From Stemphylium vesicarium (Eukaryota > Ascomycota > Dothideomycetes > Pleosporales > Pleosporaceae): a stretch of DNA of 64,000 nucleotides. The translations under genes were made by a program, and so were the position numbers. The stretch spans positions 124,001 through 188,000 of the forward strand of contig QXCR01000012.1 of assembly GCA_004380135.1 (NCBI GenBank), written 5' to 3'. Under the pieces are notes generated by a model. The model worked only from the letters and a program-made list of their open reading frames with translations. It was not told the DNA's origin and ran no database searches. This document shows, piece by piece, positions 46,140-56,540 of the stretch; the first letter of the stretch is position 1, and each line of letters begins with the position of its first letter.

Positions 46140-46435
46140 ATGAGTGCTGCGCCAACACTCTTTACTTCCCAGGTATGTCTTGTTTGCTTTGGTGGATGAG
46201 TCCTTATCTGGAACTTACTGCACACCGTCAATTCACCGCCGGCCACTCTTCCGTGGCGGCATGACAGTTGATGCCTTGCCTTCTCCGCATCCTCCGTTTC
46301 TTCATTCCTGATGACCATGGCTAATTAAATATTACAGGATTATATCTCAGGTATGCTGTCACGAGAAGATGCACGCGTCGCGAGCGTCATACTGACAGAA
46401 TTTCAGACCACCTGTGGAAGGCATCAGTAAACTGA
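46140..46435 (+). promoter_or_regulatory. Arginine attenuator peptide uORF of CPA1, split by two introns
   Basis: A 24-codon upstream reading frame in the CPA1 leader, in three pieces: 46140-46172 (33 nt), 46338-46350 (13 nt) and 46407-46435 (29 nt, ending in TGA). Introns are GTATGT...TTACAG (165 nt) and GTATGC...TTTCAG (56 nt). The spliced peptide has the conserved core TSQDYISDHLWK of fungal arginine attenuator peptides, the same total length (24) as the Neurospora arg-2 peptide, and Asp at position 12, which is essential there. In that family the nascent peptide stalls ribosomes when arginine is high, blocking downstream initiation and triggering mRNA decay. The spliced uORF ends 58 nt before the CPA1 ATG. 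Identity is firm from the core; regulation by arginine here is by homology. Confidence 0.93.
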
Positions 46436-46493
46436 AAGCCTACCCAATCTTATATCGAACAAATCACCGCTCCACCCCAAATCTCCCCTCACC

Positions 46494-48014
46494 ATGATCT
46501 CTCAAATGTTCAAGCCTTCCACGGTTCGGTCCGCAGGTCGCCTGGGACGAATGACAAAGACCCCAATTCAAGCACGCTACCTAGCCACTGTGCAAGGAAA
46601 CACCGAGCGTGCCATTCCGACCCCTAGCATGCGTAGGGCTACCGAAGTCTCCAATGAACCGGCTACTTTCACCATCAAGGTGCGTACACTCATCCCCTCC
46701 ACCCTCGGCGCATCACTCACCGCTCTCTAGAATGGCCCTATCTTCGAAGGCAAGTCCTTTGGTGCCAAAACCAACATTTCCGGCGAAGCCGTCTTCACAA
46801 CCTCCCTTGTGGGCTACCCTGAGTCCATGACCGACCCCTCCTACCGCGGTCAGATCCTTGTCTTCACCCAGCCTCTGATTGGGAACTACGGTGTACCGTC
46901 AAGCGCTCGCGACGAGCACGGTCTGCTCCGATACTTTGAATCCCCATACATCCAAGCTTCTGGCATTGTTGTTCAGGACTATGCTCTAAAGCACAGCCAC
47001 TGGACTGCTGTCGAGTCGCTTTCACAATGGTGTGCTCGTGAGGGTGTCCCCGCCATCTCCGGCGTTGACACTCGTGAGGTCGTAACATACCTCCGTGAGC
47101 AAGGTTCCTCTCTCGCCCGTATCTCCGTTGGTGAGGAGTACGATGCCGACGAGGACGAGGCCTACATTGACCCTGAGGCCATCAACCTCGTGCGTCGCGT
47201 ATCCACCAAGGCACCCTTCCACGTCAGCTCCTCTCTGGGCGACATGCACGTTGCTCTGATCGACTGTGGTGTCAAGGAGAACATCCTCCGCAGCCTCGTC
47301 TCCCGCGGTGCCAGCGTTACCTGCTTCCCCTTCGACTACCCCATCCACAAGGTCGCCCACCACTTCGACGGTGTCTTCATCTCCAACGGCCCCGGTGACC
47401 CAACTCACTGCACCACCACCGTTCACAACCTCCGCAAGCTCTTTGAGACTTCACAAATCCCCATCATGGGTATCTGCATGGGTCACCAGCTGATTGCCCT
47501 CGCTGCCGGAGCCAAGACCATCAAGCTCAAGTACGGTAACCGCGCTCACAACATCCCGGCTCTCGACCTCACCACCGGCAAGTGCCACATCACGTCGCAA
47601 AACCACGGATACGCCGTCGACCCGACTACCCTGACCAGCGAGTGGAGGGAGTACTTCACCAACCTCAACGACCAGTCCAACGAGGGTCTGATTCACAACT
47701 CCCGCCCCATCTTCAGCGCCCAGTTCCACCCCGAGGCCAAGGGCGGTCCTCTCGACTCGGCTTACCTCTTCGACAAGTACATGGAGAATGTCCAGCAGTA
47801 CAAGGAGCACCAGTCTAGCTTCTCTGAGAGGAACAACAAGCCCAGCCCTCTTCTCGTCGACTTGCTTGCTAAGCAGCGTGTTGGTGTGCACCCGGCTGCA
47901 CCAGACTTTGAGGGCCATGCTGCGGGTATGGATGGTCAGCAGATTGACGTTGGTGGCCCCGTTGCCCCGTCTTACCAGCCTATTACCCAGAAGCCTGTCG
48001 CTTCTGCTGCTTAA
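46494..48014 (+). CDS. CPA1: Carbamoyl-phosphate synthase, arginine-specific small (glutaminase) subunit
   Basis: Two exons, 46494-46679 and 46731-48014, 489 residues. The N-terminus is basic and lacks acidic residues (MISQMFKPSTVRSAGRLGR), a good mitochondrial presequence, as in Neurospora ARG-2. The CPSase small-chain domain begins NGPIFEGKSFGA and has VGYPESMTDPSYRGQILVFTQP (in parts) and YLREQGSSLARI. The class I glutamine amidotransferase domain has FISNGPGDPTHC, the nucleophile Cys in GICMGHQLIALAAG, and SAQFHPEAKGGP with the catalytic His and Glu. It supplies ammonia from glutamine to the large subunit for carbamoyl phosphate used by ornithine carbamoyltransferase. Expression should be repressed by arginine through the upstream attenuator peptide. 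Confidence 0.97.
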
Positions 48015-48326
48015 GCGAGTCGCATACCTTGAAAATGGATACGACGGTGGGTAGTTTGGTTGTTTGGCTTTTGGATTGGGTTATCTGGCGTTCTGTTAAA
48101 GCCATGGGCGGGTTACATTGAGGCATGGGACAGTTCTAAATTGCAGGCGGATACTGCTCGGACGTTATACTTTTGCTAGTAATATAAGACAAACTTCAAA
48201 ATTCATCTCTACGTGCTTTGTGTGATTTGATGGACGGATAGTAGCAGAAGGTGTGAAGAGTAGTTCGAAGGACTTTTACGGTTATTTCATTTCCATCTGT
48301 GATGTCGTAGGGGTATCTTGATAGTC
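48015..48326. other. Intergenic, 312 bp, between convergent genes
   Basis: 3' flanks of CPA1 and of the MIT-like protein gene. A+T-rich; no feature recognised. Confidence 0.5.
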
Positions 48327-50113
48327 TTAGGCCTTGCCAAAGCCAGGTTCTTCCTGCATCTCTTCTTCTTCCCCTTCTCCGGCCTTCTCAGTCACCTCGC
48401 TTTCATTCACTGACTCTGTCGGCTTGACGTCGACAACCTTCTTCTCACGTCTTTCCTGCTCCTTCTTCCGCGCCCCAGCCTTCAGCTTCTCCCACTGCTC
48501 CCGGTATCTGCCCAGCACCTGAGCATCTCTCTCGTGCTGTTTGGCAAGCTTCTCGTTGTTGCTCATCAAGTCGTCTACTTTGGCATTTTGAGAGGCGACA
48601 AGGGCTTCGAGATCGGCTATGCGTTTCGCGGCGTCTGCGTCGGGGGCTGGAGCTGAGCCGGGCGAGGCAGGCTGCTGCGTCTGGCCGGAGATCGGTGGAG
48701 AGGGTAGAGCGGGAAGAGCGTTTATGCCTTGCGCGGCGAGGGCGTTCATGGCAAGGGTATTGGGATCGCTGCTACCACGTCCGGAACCCCGAGAGCGGAA
48801 AGACTGTGCGAGAGCGTTAAAAGAGTTTTGCGAGTTGAGCTCCCACATCTGAATGCGCTTGGCTTGCTTGTCGATGACTGATTTGAGGGTGTCGTTTTCC
48901 AGGGCCAACTCTTCCAGCGTCTTGTGGCCTGGGCCCCTGCCGGCTGGGATGTTGCGCTGGGTCGTTACGCTCGTGCTTGTGTTGCCGCGGGAAATGGGAC
49001 GGCGTGCTTTGGTGGGTGAGGGTGGTCCGACATTCTCACGCGCGTCGACGAACTCTTCGTGCGAGCTGCCTCTCAGAGACCCTGAGCCTTCGTCAATCGC
49101 ATTGAGCTGGGTGTTCGGTGGAGCGTTGGGTGCGTTCGGATCGCGAAGGACACTGGCGTAGGTGACAGTGCCGCCTGTGGTAGGCACCAGGTAGAAGCTT
49201 TCATTTGGCCCAAGCGGAGGTGCACCGTCTTCTCTCAACGCACGAAGAGCGGGCTTGCTAATCAGGGCGGCAAGATCGGGGACTGAAGACCTGACTGTCC
49301 TTGAAGCCTCAGGCGACTGGTTCCTAGACTTTGTTTTTAGGGTCTTCTCTTCCTTTGGAGCCTCGGGCTCTGGTGCGGACGTTGAAGGGTTCAGCGGTAA
49401 GGATGTAAATGCCAGGGGCGCACTGATAGCGGATATGACACCTCCGAAAGCAGAGTAAAAGCGGCGGAAGTTGTCGTCTGCTGGCGGCGATGCGGGCAGC
49501 GGTGCAGTCTCCTTCGCCTGCTTGGGCGAGTCTCTTGCGCTGCGCAATTCAACCTTTCGTGACTGTTGAGCCAAGAGGTCCTGCACTGGTGTAGACGGCT
49601 GCTCATTCCGATCGGCCGCGGCATTTGCTACGTTCACAGACGCCCCGCTTGTGGTTCTCTTCGCACTGGGTATGCCGCGCTTCTCCGCGAGGTTGGTGGC
49701 TATCGAGGGCTGAGGTACTCTACGCCGTGATGTTGAGGGCGTTGGGGACGTGGTCGACCCGGCACCAGAAGAGTTCTTGGAAAGGGCAGATACGGTAGAA
49801 TCGAGGGCCTGTTTCGTAGCGTCGGCTGCTTTCTTCTCCTTGCGCGGCGCTTCTTTGATCAGGCCGGCGAGCTTGCGGTGGTGGTCTTCGAGGAGGCTAA
49901 GGATACGGAGAGCCTGGATGATCGTTAACGAGATGTACGCGACACGTCTGCAATATCGCATACCTCCGCATTATGTGTGTCCTGGGCGGCGTTGTGAAAG
50001 GCAGCCGCGGCAAGATCATGCTCCTGCCCCGCCGTCGCGACGCTGTTTGTGCTGGTGGCAGTGGCCGCGGTGCGGGCGTGGTCATGAGCCTGGATGAGCG
50101 ATGCAGACTCCAT
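48327..50113 (-). CDS. MIT-like/coiled-coil protein, possibly Atg38-related
   Basis: Two exons, 50113-49964 and 49913-48327, with a 50-nt GTATGC...TCCAG intron in phase 0; 578 residues. The spliced N-terminus reads as an amphipathic helical bundle, with AAAAFHNAAQDTHNAEALRI across the splice and then SLLEDHHRKLAGLIK, resembling a MIT domain. Residues 80-440 are Ser/Pro-rich and disordered. A C-terminal coiled coil lies at about 465-545 (RIADLEALVASQNAKVDDLM ... LGRYREQWEKLKAG) before an acidic tail. MIT head, long linker and C-terminal coiled coil is the layout of Atg38/NRBF2, a PI3-kinase complex I subunit in autophagy. That identity is a suggestion from architecture only; the gene model itself is good. 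Confidence 0.75.
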
Positions 50114-50738
50114 GTTGGTGGGAGCGGCGCGAGTTGAACATTTCTGGGTGGGTAGATCGTGGTGGTGTTGTGCAGGCAGGGCACATGATTGTGAGTGCAA
50201 CGGCTGCCCGTGACGTCCGCGAGGCAGGGATAGTCATCCGCAATTGCGGAGCGATCGCCGCTACTGCTACCGAGGAATCCATCCATACTCACATTTGGTC
50301 TACGATTCATTAGCTTGGTCTCCTGTAGGCCTTTTCTCTTCATACCGAATCTACTTAGGTATATACTGATATTCGTTGTCGTTTGCAACAGAAAATCTTG
50401 ATACCCTGCTTTGGAGCGGGACCTGCTCCTGCTCTGGGTGCTGCGCGACCGCGTCTCCCCCAACGAGATCCGTTTCTGATCGGAGGCCGATTACGAGGCT
50501 GGCGACTGTCGCGAGGTCTGTATTTTTCCAGAGGCCACCAGCCGTCTACAGGGCAATAACTGTCGAGAAGTTCTGGTGGCTGCGACCGAGCACTGTGTTG
50601 CTGCGACCTTTTGTTTTTGTAGGGAGACTGACCGTGAGAATAGTGACTATACAGAGGCTCTGCCAGAAAGACGCCATTCGCGCTGCCGTATTCCTTGGAA
50701 GCTCATCCTTTTCTGGGTGTCTTGGAAAGATATGATGT

Positions 50739-50890
50739 GAGAAAGAGAACGGAGCCGAGCCACAAGGACCAATGAAACCGTGAGGCCTTCTAAGGAGGAA
50801 TTTTGCTGCACAAGGCAGACAGAACCTTCCAAAAGGGTCTAGGGAGAGTTCACTAGGCGTGCTTCATTTAAGAGCACAGCACTAGAGGCA
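50739..50890 (+). repeat. Diverged direct repeat, copy A
   Basis: Begins GAGAAAGAGAACGGAGCC and shares ACAAGGAC.AATGAAACCGT, CTAAGGAGGA, CCAAA.GGGTCT and CATTTAAG.GCAC with copy B, which starts 172 nt later. About three quarters identical by eye, with small gaps. Confidence 0.7.
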
Positions 50891-50910
50891 CAACAGTGAA
50901 GATCGACAAG

Positions 50911-51080
50911 GAGAAAGAAGACGGAGCCGGGTCACAAGGACTAATGAAACCGTAAGACGTCCTAAGGAGGATCACTACTGTACTGGACTAGCAAGAACCG
51001 GCCAAAGGGGTCTGAGAGGTGTCTCTAAAGGCGCTACAGGGAAGAGCACGTCAATAGAGGTGCTGCATTTAAGCGCACGA
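50911..51080 (+). repeat. Diverged direct repeat, copy B
   Basis: Begins GAGAAAGAAGACGGAGCC. Same order of matching blocks as copy A, slightly longer. Probably debris of a dispersed or tandem element; no open frame runs through it. Confidence 0.7.
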
Positions 51081-51281
51081 CCTCGGGAGGGGATGATCTC
51101 CGATTGCAGGAGCTGGAGAGCTTCCGAGCACTATAGTGGGATCGGACCGCTATAGGAAGATGGTGAAGCAAAGATGGTGAAAAGTCTGCAATTTATGTCG
51201 AGCTGTGGCGTCCGAGCGCGCCACGTTACGCTTGGAAACGGGGAAGAGTGATGATGATGAAGGAGGGCTACACTCGACTCA

Positions 51282-51333
51282 CTTCACCAGGCGCATACGC
51301 ACGGTGAAGCCCGGTCCAGAAGTCGCTCTGGAC
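51282..51333. repeat. Two adjacent 7-bp stem inverted repeats
   Basis: CTTCACC at 51282-51288 pairs with GGTGAAG at 51303-51309, and GTCCAGA at 51314-51320 pairs with TCTGGAC at 51327-51333 across a 6-nt loop. Could form two hairpins in RNA or mark element ends. Confidence 0.6.
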
Positions 51334-51467
51334 TCACTGATGTGATGTGTATCGCTGGTTGTATGTTACTCAGCTTCTTGTGTATGAACGCAACTGGAGG
51401 TGCCTCTTGCTCGGCACTGGTGACAACGGGCTAGGTGAGCTGAAGCCTATACTCACCATCGCCAGCG

Positions 51468-52019
51468 ATGTTTCATGTGAAAAACTACACGTTGATGACT
51501 GCTCTTGGAAATGTATTGTATGCGTCTCGCTATAGAAGCCTAACTCAATGGATTCCAATTGTTCCTTTCTCTGTGACATTTCGAGTGCTACTCTTGAGTC
51601 GAAATGGCCCTTGCAACCGCTTACGATCAATTCACCACTACAACTCTGATACACCGAGTGAACTGAAAACTGTTATCGATGGCCAGGCTTCAAGGACATA
51701 CTTTTCGTTCGTACGGATAGTACCGTTGTTTGTTGACGTCGCTCGTAATGAGATTTTGGTCAAAATATTGACTGGTACATCGCCTACACCTCCCACATGG
51801 CTGCTAGACAACTACCATTTGCTGTGGGCTTTGGTGTGGAAGGTCTCAAGCTCAGGTGGAGACATTACTGTAGTAGAGCGTGACTTTATGACACGCTCAA
51901 AGCTCTATCTAGGATACACTCTTCAAAGTCGTCAAGATGGCAGTGCACCCGCGCAACGATGGAGTGCTGGCGTTGATGGGCATTTTACAAATAATTTTAG
52001 GGCCTTCATTCATGGCTAG
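51468..52019 (+). CDS. Orphan frame, hypothetical
   Basis: A 183-codon frame from a real ATG, with ordinary amino-acid composition (SLTQWIPIVPFSVTFRVLLL, LLDNYHLLWALVWKV) and no recognised domain or signal. It sits beside repeat debris and has no evident promoter. It may be chance or part of an old element. Confidence 0.22.
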   Translation: MFHVKNYTLMTALGNVLYASRYRSLTQWIPIVPFSVTFRVLLLSRNGPCNRLRSIHHYNSDTPSELKTVIDGQASRTYFSFVRIVPLFVDVARNEILVKILTGTSPTPPTWLLDNYHLLWALVWKVSSSGGDITVVERDFMTRSKLYLGYTLQSRQDGSAPAQRWSAGVDGHFTNNFRAFIHG

Positions 52020-52437
52020 ATTAGTGAGCGCAGTGATATACGAGCAAGGGTTGTAGCGGCCGTTCGTTAACCTTGTCATTACTCCGCAATTAAATGGGGA
52101 GAACTAGCCACCTTGGAGCCTGGCCGATCCCGAGCTCCAGCTTCCCGCCTTGACTGTCGCCTGTTGCTTGTTCTTGCTTGCCATATATTTGAGAAGGCTT
52201 CGCCCCTCGTAGACCTTGTTTCCTCGCCAGCCTAAAATGAAGCTAATCGCAGCCACGACCCGACGGTAGTCCTCAGCGCATCGCAGAGTCTAGGCCTACG
52301 TAATCGAGCCCCCGTCACCGTCCTAGCAAACCACCACCTCGAAGCGTCGCAACATCGATATGCGGGCCTGAGGCATTCTCGAGCTTCTCCAGTTCCTGCG
52401 CTGCTCCTGACATTTCCACACGCACCTACACCACACA

Positions 52438-55400
52438 ATGACGTCGCATGAGCGGCGCAAGAGCATTGGCTCCATATTCAACAACAGAGAGAGGGACAAA
52501 GACAATACGCTGGCTGCACCACGAGCGCGCTCCAAAGGCCCTGACTCCTCAACTGTCTCGATTGCGAGCAGCGACGGTAATGACGAGCTGCGCAAGTCGA
52601 GCGACGGGGCCATGGACCGCCTCAAGAGCCGGCAGAACTCAGAGGACGCCCGGAGTGAGGCCTCGTCGTCGCATCGTCGCCGCATGTCCAAGTTCTTCCA
52701 GGGGCGCAAGAAACGCAGAGCGTCTACTAGCAATGACGACCTGTCGCAGCTCGACGCCGACGAGTCTGTCCCTCCGGTTCCTGAGCTGAGGCGGCCGAAC
52801 ATGGGTCACCCATACCAGAGTGACGACTCGCTGGGACTCGCAAAGAGCGTCGCAAGCAGCTTGCTCACTGATGACTCTGACACGGAAACGTAAGTTGCGC
52901 GTCCCTTTTTCCTTCTCTAGTGTCTTGCGCCGTGTCTATTTCAGCTCCAACGGCGCATAGGGGTGGGAAGGTTTGCCCCGTGGTATTGGCGCCCCGTCAG
53001 CTTGGACTCCACAGCGAACAAGCAGGCGTTCTGGCCTCAGCTTCCCCACCGCACCCTCGTACCTCATCGCATCCGTATCTCATACGCATCCTTGGCCCTC
53101 GCCATTCCATTTGTCTTCCTATTATTCGCCCCTCTGACCTCTCGTATTTCTTCATCGCATACGTGCATACTCGGCCTACGTGTTCCGACTAACCGGCTGC
53201 AGCCCACCACAACTTAAGCGTCCTGGCATATCACCACACCAGTCACATGCCGGCCTTTTGACTCTCTCTTCACCCCTTATAACCTCCGAGACCGTCGACT
53301 CTACCGATTCTACCGATGTCACCCTCGTAAATTCTCTAGCCTCCACCGAGGACGTCAGCGGCCGACACGCGAACTCCAGCGACGTTTCAGTGAACAAGCG
53401 GGGTGTATCGCCCGTCGGAAAGCTCAAGGAGGCCTTTGCGCCCAATCGAAGGCAGACGGCTCCCATTGCCCCCAAGACAGGAGGCGACGCGGAGACTGCG
53501 AGGCCAAGTACAAGCGGAGGCGGCATAGGGTCGCTGTTTGGAGGGAAAAGGCGTGAAGCCAAAGTTTTGGACGAGCCTGTTCAGGCCTCACCACCACAAA
53601 TACACGTAGAAGAGACACAGTCGAGTCCTTCGCCCAGGGCAACCGCACCGAGACGCATCGTCACATCCAACCTACCCGCCACGAATCCGAATCTAATCGA
53701 TGCACCTACGACCTTCATAACTCCACCTACCCCAACCGATGGGAACGCGTCCTCTCCAACAAAATCGACCCACTCCAACGACAGCGCAAAGCCCACTGCT
53801 GCGCAGTCAAACCCGAACGTAGTCGTTTCCCCCTCGGGGAACATGATATCGCACAGACGCGTGCGATCAGCGACAAACCCCCCGAGCAAGCTTTCACACT
53901 CGTCCATCCCACCCCTGACACCTCATCTCGAAGAAGCAAAGACCCCCGGAGGGACTGCTGTCTTGCCTCAGTCTGCAGGTGGACCTGGAGGTTTTTTTGC
54001 TTCTATATTTTCTGCTGCGCAGAACGCTGCTAATAACTTGACCGACACCATCACAATCAACCCAAACGCCAAAAACAAGGCTAGCCAACAGCAGCCAAAG
54101 GAAGAGGAGGACACCACAGACGGCGGCGAGGAAGTCATCGGGCCTGAGAATACTGAAACGGCCACTACAGAAGGCACCGAGCAGCGCAGACCGGCTATCG
54201 AAACACTTGGCTCTGGAAATTTAAGTCTTGCCCAACTCGGCATTGCGGAGAACAACGAAGCAACCCCCATGTCTTCCACAACGGACAGGAACAGGAGGGC
54301 GGATGAGGCCTCCGCGAAAGTCGAGGATACGGCTGCTGCTAAGGCTGTGTCTGCAGCCTATGCGGAGAAGCCTCCGTCTATTTCCAGTGAACGCCCGCGG
54401 TCGCTGACTGCGGTGTCTGGACAATCCGGAAACGGCGCGGCTTCTCCCCCACGGCAACCTGAATTGACCGACTCGCCAGCCTCAATGCAACGGCAAGGTA
54501 GCGTGCGCAGTCGTATAAGCGGTGGCAGACGGAGACGGCATAGAGGCAGCTCCGCTACTACCGGCAACACGATGGGCGGAGTCATCAGCGCAAGTACGAG
54601 TACTCTAGCGCCGAGTTCAGCTTTGCATAGCTCGCGTCTCAACGGAACCGGTTTTGCAGTCGCACCACCCAGACGAAACAAAGACTTCCACAATCTTTTC
54701 AAGAGTGTTCCCGAGGACGATTATCTGATTGAGGACTATAGTGCAGCCCTCCAGAAGGAAATTCTCCTCCACGGACGGTTATACGTCTCTGAAGGACATC
54801 TTTGCTTCTCCAGTAACATCCTAGGATGGGTCACCAATTTAGTCATAAGTTTCGACGAGGTTGTATCTGTCGAGAAGAAGTCTACTGCTGTCCTTTTTCC
54901 GAACGCCATAGTCATCCAGACGCTCCATGCCCGAAACGTTTTCGCGTCATTCTTATCTCGAGACTCCACATACGACCTAATTATCGGCATATGGAAGATA
55001 TCTCATCCAAACCTTAAGTCGTCGCTCAACGGCGTCACCCTCGACGGGTCAGGTGGTACGGGCGACAAGACCGAGAAAGCAGAGTCCGTCGGCAGTGAGG
55101 ACGGATCCATCCAGGACTCCGATGACGAAGTGTACGACGAGGATGCGGAAGATGACGATGGCGCAGGTAGCTTCACCGAGCCTGGCGATGGTAGCGTGGC
55201 TGGAAGTGAAGTTGGCTCTGTAACCGGCGAGACAACTCGAAAGGTCAGCGGTGCAGTAGCACAAGCATACGGCGGTGGCGGAGAGACTGCCGAGGCTGCA
55301 AAGGCTGCCACCAATGGTGTACCCACTGGACAGGACTTTCCCGGCTCTTCATCGCACGCGCCTACTGAATGCGGTGATAGTGACCAGCATTACGATAAAC

Positions 55401-56540
55401 TGCTGATTGACACTACGATACCGGCACCGTTGGGCAAGGTATACAGTTTGATGTTTGGGCCTGCTTCTGGTGTCTTCATGCGCAAGTGGTTAGTTGATGA
55501 CCAAAAGTCTATCGATCTACAAATGGAAGACGACAAGAAGGGCTTAGGCGAAGACACGAAGACCTTCAACTATTCCTACATTAAGCCGCTGAATGCGCCT
55601 GTGGGACCACGACAGACAAAGTGCAATATCTCTATGATTCTGGAGCAATTCGACTTGGAAAAGGCTATCAGTGTTCAATGCAGCACGGCGACCCCTGATG
55701 TACCGAACGGAAGCATATTCCTCACAAAGACGAGGTATTGCCTGATGTGGGGCCCTGGAAACAGCACCAGGCTGATCATGACCTTTACCGTCGAATGGAG
55801 TGGAAAGAGCTGGCTGAAAGGTAAGACAACCGCCATGTTCTGGACTGTGGGACATGCACTAACAGCGTCCAGGTCCTATCGAGAAGGGTGCAAACGACGG
55901 TCAAATGTCTTATGCAACCTCCCTTACAGCTGCTCTCCGCACTGCCGTAAGCGCGGCCAAAGCCGGTGTGGCCAGGGTTCCAGGAAAGGGCGGAAAAGGC
56001 AAGAAACGCTCTAAAGGCAATCTCCTGGAAGATACACCAATTGCTGCTGCTGCTCCCGCTCCCGTCAGTCAAGCCAAGGAGAGTAACTGGGGTTTATTGG
56101 AACCTCTCCGAAGTCTGTTGGGCCCGATCGCAGACATACTAGAGTCCATATTCACTCCCCAGGTGATCATCTTCATTCTAGGTGCGCTTCTGATGTACAC
56201 ATGGGTCTTCCGTGGCACCACGGGAGTCACCGGGCCGAACCAGTGGTCGACTGCCCAACGACAAGTGGCGTACGAAGAAATTTGGCGCCATGAGGAATCG
56301 GACCTTTGGAACTGGCTTGAAGAGAGAGTCGCTTTGGATAGGGTGCACAGCGCTGTCACTGGCGCGAGACTTCAACCGGAAGCTGGTATTCAAAACCCGA
56401 TTGCCCCAGGAGATATGAAAGAGAGGGAGATGGACGAAGCTATCCGCGTGACCGAGGAGCGACTGAAGGCGTTGAAAGACGCCGTGACTCGCGAGCGGTC
56501 AAACTCGCGTACTAAGAGCCCTAAAGAGGAGCAAACTTAA
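52438..56540 (+). CDS. GRAM/VASt-domain sterol-transfer protein (Lam/Ysp2-like)
   Basis: Three exons, 52438-52889, 53203-55820 and 55873-56540; 1245 residues. The 313-nt first intron is the longest I place in a coding region here. Residues 1-630 are disordered. The GRAM domain is at about 640-760 (DFHNLFKSVPEDDYLIEDYS, HGRLYVSEGHLCFSSNILGW). An acidic stretch follows (DEVYDEDAEDDD). The VASt domain is at about 880-1060 (HYDKLLIDTTIPAPLGKVYS, FMRKWLVDDQKS, GPRQTKCNISMILEQFDLEK), and one helix at about 1118-1136 (VIIFILGALLMYTWVF) precedes a helical tail. Yeast Lam/Ltc proteins are ER-anchored at contact sites and move ergosterol between membranes. Both splices restore conserved sequence. Confidence 0.93.

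Larger units (their letters stand above)
50114..52437. other. Gene-poor, repeat-bearing stretch, 2.3 kb
   Basis: Separates two divergent genes. It contains a diverged direct repeat (50739-51080), two short hairpins at 51282-51333 and one orphan frame (51468-52019). The final 250 nt should hold the promoter and leader of the GRAM/VASt gene. Confidence 0.5.

Noticed and set aside
48327..49961. Unspliced start MRYCRRVAYISL for the MIT-like protein
   Set aside because: These codons are intron sequence; splicing from 49964 to 49913 gives a continuous helical domain.
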